Part shown: in pieces, positions 9,958-18,474 of the stretch
How positions within the stretch are numbered: position 1 is the first letter of the stretch
How the letters are laid out: every line of letters begins with the position of its first letter
Source of the DNA: Flavobacteriaceae bacterium
GTDB lineage: Bacteria > Bacteroidota > Bacteroidia > Flavobacteriales > Flavobacteriaceae
Assembly: GCA_016744415.1 (NCBI GenBank)
Contig: JADGEL010000005.1
Coordinates: 124,001 to 188,000, forward strand
Length of the DNA: 64,000 bases
Direction: 5' to 3'
Translations under genes and position numbers: made by a program
Notes under the pieces: generated by a model
The model's input: only the letters and a program-made list of their open reading frames with translations
Database searches by the model: none
Told to the model about the DNA's origin: nothing

Positions 9958-11121
9958 ATGAAAATAAATTTTATAAAAAAGACTTTATTGCTTTTTGCTT
10001 TAAGTTTAGCAATAATTAGTTGTGATAGAGACGATCAAGTAGGTGATAGTCAATTAACACCTACAAACCCAAATGCAACCATTACTTTTGATTTTGTAAA
10101 TCCTATACTTGTTGTAGAAGGAGATCAAGAGTTCACATTTTCAGTAACAATAAGTTCGGCTAATATTGTTGATACAAAATTGTATGTAGAACAAGTTGGT
10201 GGTGATGCTAATGGTGATGATTATACAGTTACTGGTTTAATTACAATTCCTGCTGGTTATACTTCTGGTACAGGGACAATTACAATCTTAGAAGATGATT
10301 TAATTGAAGATACTGAAACTTTGGTATTACAAGTTGGTGACCAAAGAACAGCTAATACTTCAATGACTCCAGCTACTGCAAACTTTACTATTTTAAATGC
10401 TACAGCAGATGATTTAGTAATTGATATGAGTTGGTCTTTTGCCGAACCTGTTTATGATGCAGATGATGCTGAAGAAATTGGTGCTACAGATTTAGCTGAT
10501 ATGATTTTGTCTGTATATGATTCTTCAGATATGCTTGTTGCACAAGCAGATGGTGGATCTTTTGAAACTTTAGTTTTTGAAGGAACTGAAGCTGATGGAG
10601 ACTATACTGTTGAAGCAAGCTTTTACGCTGCAGAAGATTATGAAAGATACGTTAGTTTAAATGTTGAATTTAACCAACAAGGTACAATCAATCATTTATC
10701 TTATGATTTCGCTGATGCATTAGATATTCAACAAACTTGCGCTGATAATTTCTTTGTACTAGCAAGCTTTACCAAAATGGGTTCAAATTATGATATCATG
10801 TCAGTTGGTGAAGATAATGCTTTAAACCCTGAAGGAGATTGGACATTACAAATGGATGACTCTTGGGGAGATGGATGGGATGGTGCCCAATTTGTTGTTA
10901 ACATTGATGGTACTGAAACTAGTTATACTTGTGTTGGTTCACAGACTATAGAAGTTGTAACTGTTCCTGAAGGTACTGTAGATTTCAGTATCACTTATGT
11001 TGCTGGTAATTACGAAAGCGAACATTCGTTTGTAATTACTGCACCTGATGGATCTCAAACAGCAGATGGGCCAAGTCCAACTGAAGGTGTTGTTGTATCA
11101 AGTGGAAATATTTGTCCATAA
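9958..11121 (+). CDS. Sus-operon lipoprotein with Calx-beta-like domain
   Basis: Lipoprotein of 387 residues with lipobox AIISC (Cys22). Residues about 40-130 resemble a Calx-beta domain: VVEGDQEFTFSVTIS, then an ILEDDLIEDTETLVLQV stretch typical of that calcium-binding fold. The remainder is all-beta, with an aromatic, acidic segment DDSWGDGWDGAQFVVNIDG near residues 299-317. It is the last gene of the SusC-SusD operon, 27 nt after the previous lipoprotein and followed by a strong terminator. Likely surface-exposed binding protein; ligand unknown. Confidence 0.8.
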   Translation: MKINFIKKTLLLFALSLAIISCDRDDQVGDSQLTPTNPNATITFDFVNPILVVEGDQEFTFSVTISSANIVDTKLYVEQVGGDANGDDYTVTGLITIPAGYTSGTGTITILEDDLIEDTETLVLQVGDQRTANTSMTPATANFTILNATADDLVIDMSWSFAEPVYDADDAEEIGATDLADMILSVYDSSDMLVAQADGGSFETLVFEGTEADGDYTVEASFYAAEDYERYVSLNVEFNQQGTINHLSYDFADALDIQQTCADNFFVLASFTKMGSNYDIMSVGEDNALNPEGDWTLQMDDSWGDGWDGAQFVVNIDGTETSYTCVGSQTIEVVTVPEGTVDFSITYVAGNYESEHSFVITAPDGSQTADGPSPTEGVVVSSGNICP

Positions 11122-11159
11122 TTTATTTATAATAGTTAATTTTAACTATTATAATATTA

Positions 11160-11191
11160 AAACCCATTCTTTTGAAAAGAATGGGTTTTTT
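11160..11191 (+). terminator. Intrinsic terminator of the Sus operon
   Basis: The arms AACCCATTCTTTT and AAAAGAATGGGTT pair perfectly and are followed by TTTTTTAATT. It lies 39 nt after the stop of the last lipoprotein. An in-frame TTG at 11172 in this stem is the upstream limit of the next reading frame, so the next gene should not start there. Confidence 0.9.
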
Positions 11192-11213
11192 AATTCTTTT
11201 CAATCTATCTCAA

Positions 11214-12845
11214 ATGAAATATTTTATACTTATCATTTTTTTAGTTAGCGTAAGTTCGTTTAGCCAAAATACATTAGGCGTTTTAAGAAATGATTCTGGA
11301 TCATTTAATGGTTACACATTATTTTCTCCTCTTCAAACACCAAACACCTACTTAATCAATAATTGTGGTCAGGTTATAAATCAATGGACTTCGAGCAATC
11401 AACCAGCGGCAGCTGTGTACTTACTTGAAAACGGTAACTTATTAACCACCGTAAAAATAGATAATACTGAAATAACACTTGGAGGCACTGGTGGTAAGGC
11501 AGAATTATATGATTGGGATGGAAACTTGCTGTGGGAATACACGTACTCAACTAATCTTGTGAGTCAACACCACGACATTTACCCTTTACCAAATGGAAAT
11601 TTTTTATTACTAGCGGTTACAACTATGACAGAAGCCGAAGCTATTCAGGCTGGACGTGACCCCTCAAAAATAATTGATGGCAAACTATATAATGAACAAC
11701 TAATTGAACTTGAACCTATAGGAACAAATCAGGCAAATATAGTTTGGGAGTGGAATTTTAATGATCATCTGATTCAAGATTTTGATGCTACAAAAGACAA
11801 TTATGGAGTAGTTGCAGATAATCAACAATTATTAGATATCAATTATATCCAAAACCCATTGGATACAGGGCAGGCTAATTGGTTACATATTAACTCTGTT
11901 CAGTACAACGAAGATTTGGATCAAATATTCATCAGTTCAAGAAACTTGAGTGAAATATATATTATTGATCATTCCACAACCACATCTGAAGCTGAAACTC
12001 ATTCTGGGGGTACTTATGGAAAGGGTGGTGATATATTATATAGATGGGGAAATCCAGAATCATATGATCACGGTACAAGTGCGGATAGAACTCTATTTGG
12101 CCAACATTACCCACATTGGATACCAAACGGATATCCGGACGCAGGCAAGGTTATGATTTACAACAATGCACTTATTGACAATGATAACAATAACTACTCT
12201 GCAATTAATATAATTGACCCACCAACGACATCACCTGGAGTTTACAGCTATAGCAATGGATATTTACCTTCAACTGCTGACTGGACCTATACCGATCCGG
12301 TAGATCAAACTAATTTCTATTCGCCAATACTTTCAAGTGGACAGCGATTACCAAATGGCAACACCCTCATATGTGAAGGTTTATACGGGAGTTTCTTTGA
12401 AATTGACGCTAATAATATCATAGTTTGGGAATATATAAATCCAGATTCTAAAAATGGGATTTTAACACAGGGAGTTGTTCCATCTGCAAATCCAGTATTT
12501 CGAGCATTTCGATTTGCTGAAGATTACTCTGCATTTGATGGGAGAGATTTAAGCCCAGGGGACCCGATAGAGCTTAATTTTGACATTAGTGGATGTACTC
12601 TTTCTGTTGATGAAGTTGATATTTCTGATGCATTTAATTTATACCCAAACCCAACAACAGGCATTGTCAATATTAATACAGATCTAATCATTGACCTTGT
12701 TGAAGTATATGATATCTATGGTAAATTAATTAAAACTGAAAAAAATAATCAACGCATAGATATAGAAAAATTGGCAGCTGGTATCTACGTTGCCAAAATT
12801 CGCTCTGGAAATAATTTTGGAGTTAAAAAAATTATTAAAAAATAA
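11214..12845 (+). CDS. Secreted arylsulfotransferase-like (ASST) protein with T9SS sorting domain
   Basis: 543-residue secreted protein. I start it at the ATG that gives MKYFILIIFLVSVSSFSQ; the frame opens further upstream only in the terminator stem. Residues about 20-440 look like the ASST beta-propeller: repeated GNLLTT, WDGNLLWEY, HHDIYPLPNGNFLLL and GHYPHWIP-like blades with conserved His. The C-terminal 75 residues form a type A T9SS sorting domain (LYPNPTTGIVNI..VYDIYGKLI..GIYVAKI). Classic ASST transfers sulfate between phenols. Catalytic activity here is inferred, and similar propellers may only bind ligands. Confidence 0.8.
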   Translation: MKYFILIIFLVSVSSFSQNTLGVLRNDSGSFNGYTLFSPLQTPNTYLINNCGQVINQWTSSNQPAAAVYLLENGNLLTTVKIDNTEITLGGTGGKAELYDWDGNLLWEYTYSTNLVSQHHDIYPLPNGNFLLLAVTTMTEAEAIQAGRDPSKIIDGKLYNEQLIELEPIGTNQANIVWEWNFNDHLIQDFDATKDNYGVVADNQQLLDINYIQNPLDTGQANWLHINSVQYNEDLDQIFISSRNLSEIYIIDHSTTTSEAETHSGGTYGKGGDILYRWGNPESYDHGTSADRTLFGQHYPHWIPNGYPDAGKVMIYNNALIDNDNNNYSAINIIDPPTTSPGVYSYSNGYLPSTADWTYTDPVDQTNFYSPILSSGQRLPNGNTLICEGLYGSFFEIDANNIIVWEYINPDSKNGILTQGVVPSANPVFRAFRFAEDYSAFDGRDLSPGDPIELNFDISGCTLSVDEVDISDAFNLYPNPTTGIVNINTDLIIDLVEVYDIYGKLIKTEKNNQRIDIEKLAAGIYVAKIRSGNNFGVKKIIKK

Positions 12846-12863
12846 CTTGAAATTTGCACTCAT

Positions 12864-12898
12864 AAAAACCATCCGTCAAAGACAGATGGTTTTTTTTT
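12864..12898 (+). terminator. Intrinsic terminator after the arylsulfotransferase-like gene
   Basis: AACCATCCGTC and GACAGATGGTT pair around an AAA loop with one C/A mismatch and are followed by nine or more T. It separates the secreted gene from rlmB, whose promoter starts a few bases later. Confidence 0.88.
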
Positions 12899-12904
12899 AT
12901 TACC

Positions 12905-12912
12905 TACTTTTG
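12905..12912 (+). promoter_or_regulatory. -7 box of rlmB (predicts a leaderless or near-leaderless message)
   Basis: TACTTTTG is a perfect TAnnTTTG box and ends only 4 nt before the rlmB ATG at 12917. Transcription normally starts a few bases after this box, so the mRNA would begin at or next to the start codon. No TTTG is seen at the -33 position, which is occupied by the terminator stem. Confidence 0.6.
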
Positions 12913-12916
12913 CAAC

Positions 12917-13657
12917 ATGGAAAATACATCAAGTAAAATATTCGGGATAAGAGCAATTATTGAGGCAATCAATTCTGGAGCTACTATTCAAAAAATATAT
13001 TTACAAAAAGATTTAAAAGGAAATCTTTTTTCAGAACTGAGCTCATTGATTAAAGAAAATAATATTTCTACTAGCTTTGTACCTGTTGAGAAGTTAAATC
13101 ACTTGTCAAAAAATAGTAATCATCAAGGTGTCGCAGCAACAATTTCACCTATTGATTTTTATGACTTTGAAACTTTAGTGAATAAAGTTTTAGAAAGCGA
13201 TGCTACTCCCCTATTTCTTTTATTAGATCAAATTACGGATGTACGTAATTTTGGAGCAATTATTAGAACTGCCGAATGCACTGGTGTAAATGGAATTGTA
13301 ATTCAAAATCAAGGTTCTGCTCCTTTAAATGCCGATGCAATTAAAACATCAGCAGGTGCTGCCTTTAAAGTTCCTATTTGCAGAGTTAATCATTTAAAAG
13401 ATGCTATGTTTTTATTACAAGCATCCGATATTAAAATGGTGGCGGCAACTGAAAAAACAAACAACACAGTATATGATGTTGATTTTAACCAACCCACAGC
13501 TATTATCATGGGATCTGAACATAGAGGTGTAAATCCTTCTATTTTAAAAATGGTAAATGCTAAAGCAAAATTACCTTTGCTTGGAGAGATAGAATCTTTA
13601 AATGTTTCTGTGGCTTGTGGTGCTTTTTTATATGAAGCAATTAGACAAAGAATGTAA
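12917..13657 (+). CDS. rlmB: 23S rRNA 2'-O-methyltransferase RlmB (TrmH/SpoU family)
   Basis: SPOUT-class enzyme that methylates the 2'-OH of G2251 in 23S rRNA using SAM. 246 residues, the usual length. N-terminal substrate-binding domain (1-75, with SNHQGVAA), then the three SpoU motifs: DQITDVRNFGAIIRTAE (about 103-119), IIMGSEHRGV (about 196-205) and LNVSVACGAFLYEAIR (about 229-244), which form the trefoil-knot SAM pocket. It converges with the rhomboid gene with only 2 nt between the stops. Confidence 0.93.
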   Translation: MENTSSKIFGIRAIIEAINSGATIQKIYLQKDLKGNLFSELSSLIKENNISTSFVPVEKLNHLSKNSNHQGVAATISPIDFYDFETLVNKVLESDATPLFLLLDQITDVRNFGAIIRTAECTGVNGIVIQNQGSAPLNADAIKTSAGAAFKVPICRVNHLKDAMFLLQASDIKMVAATEKTNNTVYDVDFNQPTAIIMGSEHRGVNPSILKMVNAKAKLPLLGEIESLNVSVACGAFLYEAIRQRM

Positions 13658-13659
13658 TC

Positions 13660-14367
13660 TTAGTCTTCTGAATTCTTCTTATAAACATAATTATATTCAA
13701 TTGCCTTTTTTTCTTCCTTCTCTACTTCAGGAGGATTATAATTACCATCCTCATCAAATAATAGGTCAAAAGAAGTTTGTTTAAATTCCATTTCTTTCTT
13801 TTGTGGTCCTTTTTTACGATATATAATAGCTAATAAAAATCCTACGATAAACCCTGATGAATGCCCTTCCCAAGAGATTCCCTCTTTAATTGGAAAAACA
13901 TACCAAACCATACTTCCGTACAGAAAAATAACAATCATTGATAATGCTACAAGCCGATAATGTTTTCTGAAAATTCCACTAAAAAAAATAAAACTAAAAA
14001 GCATATATACTACTCCGCTAGCTCCTATATGATAAGATGCTCTTGCAAAACTCCAAGTGAGAATCCCAGTTAAGAAGAATCCATAGAAAAGAATTTTAGA
14101 GGCCAATTTTCGATAAAAAAAATACAATGCTGCTAATAAAACTACTAAAGGAACAGAATTATTAAATAGATGTGATGTCCCGCTATGAATAAAAGGTGAG
14201 CAGATGATTCCTCTGAGCCCTTTAATAGTTTGAGGATAAATACCGTATTTAGTCCAGTTAAATCCAAACCTCATTTCAACCCAATAAACAAACCAAATTG
14301 AAAATACTGCTAAAAATGGTACAACAATAACTGCTCGGTGATATTTAAAAAGTTTTGAATCTTCCAT
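13660..14367 (-). CDS. Rhomboid family intramembrane serine protease
   Basis: Membrane protease that cleaves transmembrane helices. The 235-residue product begins MEDSKLFKYHRAVIVV. Six hydrophobic helices carry HLFNN (66-70), the active-site GASG (115-118, Ser117) and the partner His169 in WEGHSSGF. The C-terminal tail (about 185-235) is charged and cytoplasmic-looking. An ATG eight codons upstream lies in the TATATTTG promoter box, so the downstream ATG is preferred. Substrate is unknown. Confidence 0.88.
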   Translation of the reverse strand: MEDSKLFKYHRAVIVVPFLAVFSIWFVYWVEMRFGFNWTKYGIYPQTIKGLRGIICSPFIHSGTSHLFNNSVPLVVLLAALYFFYRKLASKILFYGFFLTGILTWSFARASYHIGASGVVYMLFSFIFFSGIFRKHYRLVALSMIVIFLYGSMVWYVFPIKEGISWEGHSSGFIVGFLLAIIYRKKGPQKKEMEFKQTSFDLLFDEDGNYNPPEVEKEEKKAIEYNYVYKKNSED

Positions 14368-14380
14368 AGGTTGTAATAAA

Positions 14381-14388
14381 CAAATATA
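14381..14388 (-). promoter_or_regulatory. -7 box of the rhomboid gene
   Basis: The minus strand reads TATATTTG, a perfect TAnnTTTG, 13 nt before the ATG at 14367. It overlaps the upstream in-frame ATG (14391), which decides the start codon. No convincing -33 TTTG. Confidence 0.55.
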
Positions 14389-14462
14389 CATCCAAAATAA
14401 AATCTTATGAAAAATTGTCAGTTCAATTGTTTTCTGTCTGATAAATCAACTATTTTTATGGG

Positions 14463-15734
14463 ATGAATGAACCATTGGCAGAACGCATTAGACCGAAGAC
14501 TTTAGACGATTATATCAGTCAGCAACACTTGGTTGGAAAAAACGGTTATTTAACCCAGCACATAAAAAATGGCATCATTCCTTCTTTAATTTTATGGGGA
14601 CCTCCAGGGATTGGTAAAACTACCCTAGCCAATATAATTGCGACAGAATCTCAACGTCCTTTTTATTCTCTAAGTGCTATAAATTCTGGAGTAAAAGATA
14701 TTCGTGATGTAATTGATAAAGCCAAACAAAGTGGCGGTCTTTTTACCACAAAAAATCCTATTTTATTTATTGACGAAATTCATCGGTTTAGCAAATCACA
14801 ACAAGATTCATTATTAGGAGCTGTAGAAAAAGGATGGGTAACCTTAATAGGTGCAACTACCGAGAATCCCAGTTTTGAAGTGATTCCTGCCCTACTATCA
14901 CGCTGCCAAGTCTATATCTTAAATTCTTTTGAAAAAGAAGATTTATTGGCTTTGTTAGATAGAGCTATCACTAAAGATAAAATTATATCAAAAAAGAAAA
15001 TTACTCTCAAAGAAACAGATGCATTAATTAGACTTTCTGGTGGTGATGCTCGTAAGCTGTTAAATATTTTAGAATTACTGGTAGCGTCAGAAAAAGGAAA
15101 AATTACGATAACAAATGATTTTGTGATGGAACGTGTTCAAAAAAATATGGCACGTTATGATAAAACTGGAGAACAGCATTACGATATCATTTCAGCATTT
15201 ATAAAATCTATTAGAGGTAGTGACCCTAATGGAGCTGTATATTGGCTAGCAAGAATGATAGAGGGTGGTGAAGATGTAAAATTTATTGCAAGGAGATTAC
15301 TTATTCTAGCATCAGAAGATATTGGAAATGCCAATCCAACTGCATTAATTTTAGCTAATAATACATTCCAAGCAGTAACCACAATTGGATATCCAGAATC
15401 TAGAATTATATTGAGTCAATGTGCTATTTACTTAGCCAACTCTCCTAAAAGCAATGCATCTTATGAAGCTATTGGTATGGCACAAAAATTGGTTAAAGAT
15501 ACAGGTGACTTGTCAGTTCCGTTGCATTTAAGGAATGCACCCACTAAATTGATGAAAGACTTAGACTATGGTAAAGACTATAAATATGCTCATAGCTACG
15601 ACCAAAATTTTGTAGAACAAGAATTTTTACCAGATGAAATCAGCAAAACAAAATTGTATAATCCTGGTAATAATCCGAGGGAAAATAGTTTTAGAGATTT
15701 TTTAAAAAAGCGTTGGGAAAAATATAAGTATTAA
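14463..15734 (+). CDS. rarA: Replication-associated recombination protein A (RarA/MgsA) AAA+ ATPase
   Basis: Clamp-loader-like AAA+ ATPase acting at stalled replication forks. 423 residues beginning [18 protein letters not shown]. Walker A GPPGIGKT (46-53), Walker B LFIDEIHR (101-108), sensor-1 region [10 protein letters not shown] and the arginine-finger motif PALLSRC follow in order, then the RarA-specific C-terminal helical tetramerisation domain. Normal family length. It converges with the next minus-strand gene with no spacer (stops abut at 15734/15735). Confidence 0.95.
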   Translation: MNEPLAERIRPKTLDDYISQQHLVGKNGYLTQHIKNGIIPSLILWGPPGIGKTTLANIIATESQRPFYSLSAINSGVKDIRDVIDKAKQSGGLFTTKNPILFIDEIHRFSKSQQDSLLGAVEKGWVTLIGATTENPSFEVIPALLSRCQVYILNSFEKEDLLALLDRAITKDKIISKKKITLKETDALIRLSGGDARKLLNILELLVASEKGKITITNDFVMERVQKNMARYDKTGEQHYDIISAFIKSIRGSDPNGAVYWLARMIEGGEDVKFIARRLLILASEDIGNANPTALILANNTFQAVTTIGYPESRIILSQCAIYLANSPKSNASYEAIGMAQKLVKDTGDLSVPLHLRNAPTKLMKDLDYGKDYKYAHSYDQNFVEQEFLPDEISKTKLYNPGNNPRENSFRDFLKKRWEKYKY

Positions 15735-16550
15735 CTACTCCATCAATTTAATATTCAACTCTTTTTGAATTAAAGCACCACCCACGTAATACTCTGCAAT
15801 CCAAACACCATCATTTTTATAGATAATTCCGTTTGTGTCTTTTATTAAGTATACATCTTTAATTGATGATTTTAAAGCAATATAAACCACTTTAGGAGTG
15901 CTATCAACTAATTGATATCCATTCGCTACTTCTTGTGCATATAACACATTTTTACTTGTATTCTCAACTCTTGATGCAGTTGAAACCACAACATCTTCGG
16001 TTTTTATAGCATTATTATTTTCAACTTTAGAATCAGCCATTGTTGTTGATTGTACATCAATTTTTGGCGTTGTTGCTACAGCTACTTCAGCAACTACCTC
16101 TGGAGTTACTTCTTTAGGCTCATACTTATAATTTTGTGCTATAATACCTTCGAAAGTTTTTCTGATTGCAATATTATAAGCTCTTTCAAAATCTTTCTCT
16201 TTTGTCTTAGCTAAGTTTGTAGAATAAATAATGTTGTTATTACAATCAACTAAATCATAATACAATTTTGTTGTCAGCATATTAGACTTGTTAACTAAGT
16301 TTGCTGTTAACGCTAAACAATGATTAGTGCTATAATCCAATGGATATTTATCATCACTCATTATAACAATAAAGCCTTCTTTTTCGAATAAGAATTTTGT
16401 TAAAGAGTTTATTCTGTAACTATACTCACTTTTTTGAAATTCATATTTAATAGGAACAATTACATATTTATAATCGTTTAAACTCTTTTGTGCAAAGGTT
16501 GATATAGCACATAAAAAAATAAAGGCTAATGTGATTCTAATTTTTAACAT
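15735..16550 (-). CDS. Secreted protein of unknown function
   Basis: 271 residues with a clear Sec signal peptide (MLKIRITLAFIFLCAISTFA, cleavage before QKS). The N-terminal half has alternating beta and alpha segments (YKYVIVPIKYEFQ, FLFEKEGFIVIM, TKLYYDLVDCNNNIIY). A low-complexity Val/Thr-rich linker spans about 143-190, and a small beta-rich C-terminal unit follows (VYIALKSSIKDVYLIKDTNG). I recognise no named domain, although the architecture is common in Flavobacteriia. A TAAATTTG box on the minus strand (16563-16570) may be its promoter. Confidence 0.75.
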   Translation of the reverse strand: MLKIRITLAFIFLCAISTFAQKSLNDYKYVIVPIKYEFQKSEYSYRINSLTKFLFEKEGFIVIMSDDKYPLDYSTNHCLALTANLVNKSNMLTTKLYYDLVDCNNNIIYSTNLAKTKEKDFERAYNIAIRKTFEGIIAQNYKYEPKEVTPEVVAEVAVATTPKIDVQSTTMADSKVENNNAIKTEDVVVSTASRVENTSKNVLYAQEVANGYQLVDSTPKVVYIALKSSIKDVYLIKDTNGIIYKNDGVWIAEYYVGGALIQKELNIKLME

Positions 16551-16567
16551 GTTGTTTTTTTACAAAT

Positions 16568-17248
16568 TTACAAATACTTCTTCAATTCTAATAAATGTTG
16601 AATACTCGCAACAGAATCATCTACACTTTGATTATCAAAATTGCAAAAAATTGCACGCATTCCATAGTTTTTTGCCCCCATAATATCTGCCTCCCAATTA
16701 TCACCTATCATGATACTTTCATTTTTCTTTGCGCTAACAGTTTCTAAAGCATGCTCAAATATTTTTGGACTTGGTTTTTTAACTCCAACTTCTTCTGAAG
16801 TTATAATAGTATCAAAATAACTATCAATTTTAGAGTTTACAAGTTTTCGGTTTTGCACTTCACTAAATCCATTGGTAATAATGTGCATTTGATAATTTGG
16901 TTTTAAATAGTCCAATACTTCAAAGACACCTTCGAACAAATAATTAAAACTGGATAAATGCTGAATATAATCTACAGATATCTTATCGATAATATCATCT
17001 GATATTGGATAGTTAATCTTGTCAAAAGTATCTTTTAAACGTCCATATCTCAAATCTTCTTTAGTCACTTTATCATTTCTAAACAAGCGCCAATAACTTC
17101 TATTTATTATACTGTAGTAATTCAAAAATTTCTGAATATCAATTGACATTTCATTTAAACTAAAAATATACTCAAAGGTTTTGGCTGAGTTTTTTTCAAA
17201 ATCCCAAAGTGTATGGTCTAAATCAAAAAATATGTGTTTTATTTTCAT
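16568..17248 (-). CDS. yjjG: HAD-superfamily noncanonical pyrimidine nucleotidase, YjjG family
   Basis: Phosphatase that dephosphorylates nucleoside monophosphates, including damaged pyrimidines. 226 residues. Motif I FFDLDHTLWDFEKNS holds the nucleophile Asp9 and acid/base Asp11. The cap domain is helical (about 20-100). Motif II ITNGFSEV, motif III lysine in GVKKPSPKIFEHAL, and motif IV MIGDNWEADIMGAK are all present. Length and motifs fit the YjjG subgroup rather than other HAD phosphatases. Confidence 0.85.
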   Translation of the reverse strand: MKIKHIFFDLDHTLWDFEKNSAKTFEYIFSLNEMSIDIQKFLNYYSIINRSYWRLFRNDKVTKEDLRYGRLKDTFDKINYPISDDIIDKISVDYIQHLSSFNYLFEGVFEVLDYLKPNYQMHIITNGFSEVQNRKLVNSKIDSYFDTIITSEEVGVKKPSPKIFEHALETVSAKKNESIMIGDNWEADIMGAKNYGMRAIFCNFDNQSVDDSVASIQHLLELKKYL

Positions 17249-17286
17249 TGAGTAAAAATACTAATTAATAAATGTGATTTAAAAAG

Positions 17287-17314
17287 TTGAGGATTTAATT
17301 TTGTATTATATTTG
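17287..17314 (+). promoter_or_regulatory. Promoter of the GT4 glycosyltransferase gene
   Basis: TTG (17287-17289), a 17-nt spacer and TATATTTG (17307-17314) form a good Bacteroidetes promoter. The box lies in the long version of the next reading frame, so translation should start downstream of it. Confidence 0.6.
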
Positions 17315-17327
17315 GGGAAACATTTTT

Positions 17328-18458
17328 TTGGCTAAAAAACTCCATATATTATTTCTTTGCAGCTGGTTTCCTTCAAAAGTAAAACCTACTAGTGGCGATT
17401 TTGTTCAAAGGCATGCTGAAGCAATTTCTACAAAGCATAAAGTCACTGTTATACATGCTATAACCGATAAGAATCTGAAAAAAAATATTGAGATTGAGAT
17501 TACAACTATAAATAATATTAAGGTTATTATTGGTTATATTAAAAAGTTTAAAAATCCAATATTAAAATATTTTTATTTTATAAGGGTATATAAAAAGTGT
17601 TTTGATTCAATTGATAATTTTGACCTTGTTCACTTAAATGTAACATATCCAAAAGGCGTTATTGCTTTGTATTTAAAATGGTTTAAAAACAAAGCATTTA
17701 TTATTACAGAACATTGGACTGGATATCAGTTTCCACGTAATAAATCTATAGGGTTTCTGAGAAAAAAAGTTACACAGCTTATTACAAAACATGCTTGTTT
17801 TATTTGTCCTGTTTCACACAAGCTTCAAAAATCAATGACAATGTTTGGCATAGAAGGAAATTATCATCAAGTATCAAATGTTGTTGCACCTTCTTTTTTT
17901 GCTCAAGATATTATTGATGATGTTATTCCTTTTACAATAACTCATATTTCTCATATGGGTAATGAACATAAAAATGTTATTGGCATTATTAAAGTTGTTG
18001 CTAAACTCCAATCTGCTCATCAAAATATACATTTCAATTTAATTGGTGATAACTCAAAACAATACCTTAATTTAATTAATGAGTTAGATATTAAAAATTA
18101 TATTATTATTGATCAAATTCAAAATGATGAAATAGCAAAACATTTAAGTAACTCTTCAGTTTTTGTTTTATTTAGTAATTATGAAAATCAACCTTGTGTT
18201 ATTTTGGAATCTTTTGCATGTGGTGTTCCAGTTGTTTCTACAGATGTTGGCGGTATAGACGAATTTTTTCCAGAAGATTATGGGTATTTAGTTAACCCAA
18301 ATGATCTGGGTTCTTTAGAGAAAGAAATTTTAAAAATTTATAATTCTGATTTAATTGTAGATAAAACTTCTATGAGAAATTATGCAAGTGAAAATTTTAG
18401 TTTTGAATCCGTTAGTTCTAAATATTCAGAACTCTATTATAAATGTTTAAAGAAATAA
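17328..18458 (+). CDS. Glycosyltransferase family 4 (GT-B fold)
   Basis: Retaining glycosyltransferase, probably building a surface or capsular glycan. I start at TTG 17328 (MAKKLHILFLCSWFPSK) because the upstream TTG at 17301 overlaps the promoter; there is no nearby ATG. N-terminal domain: LCSWFPSKVKPTSGDFVQRH. C-terminal Glycos_transf_1 features: LFSNYENQPCVILESFACG (about 285-303), including the Glu of the EX7E-type nucleotide-sugar site, then PVVSTDVGGI. It faces the Wzx gene with 16 nt between stops, at the end of the polysaccharide block. Confidence 0.88.
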   Translation: MAKKLHILFLCSWFPSKVKPTSGDFVQRHAEAISTKHKVTVIHAITDKNLKKNIEIEITTINNIKVIIGYIKKFKNPILKYFYFIRVYKKCFDSIDNFDLVHLNVTYPKGVIALYLKWFKNKAFIITEHWTGYQFPRNKSIGFLRKKVTQLITKHACFICPVSHKLQKSMTMFGIEGNYHQVSNVVAPSFFAQDIIDDVIPFTITHISHMGNEHKNVIGIIKVVAKLQSAHQNIHFNLIGDNSKQYLNLINELDIKNYIIIDQIQNDEIAKHLSNSSVFVLFSNYENQPCVILESFACGVPVVSTDVGGIDEFFPEDYGYLVNPNDLGSLEKEILKIYNSDLIVDKTSMRNYASENFSFESVSSKYSELYYKCLKK

Positions 18459-18474
18459 TAAGATTGTTATAAAG

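Noticed and set aside
11048-11248. A 66-codon plus-strand frame spanning the Sus operon terminator
   Set aside because: It would translate through the terminator stem and overlap two well-supported genes.
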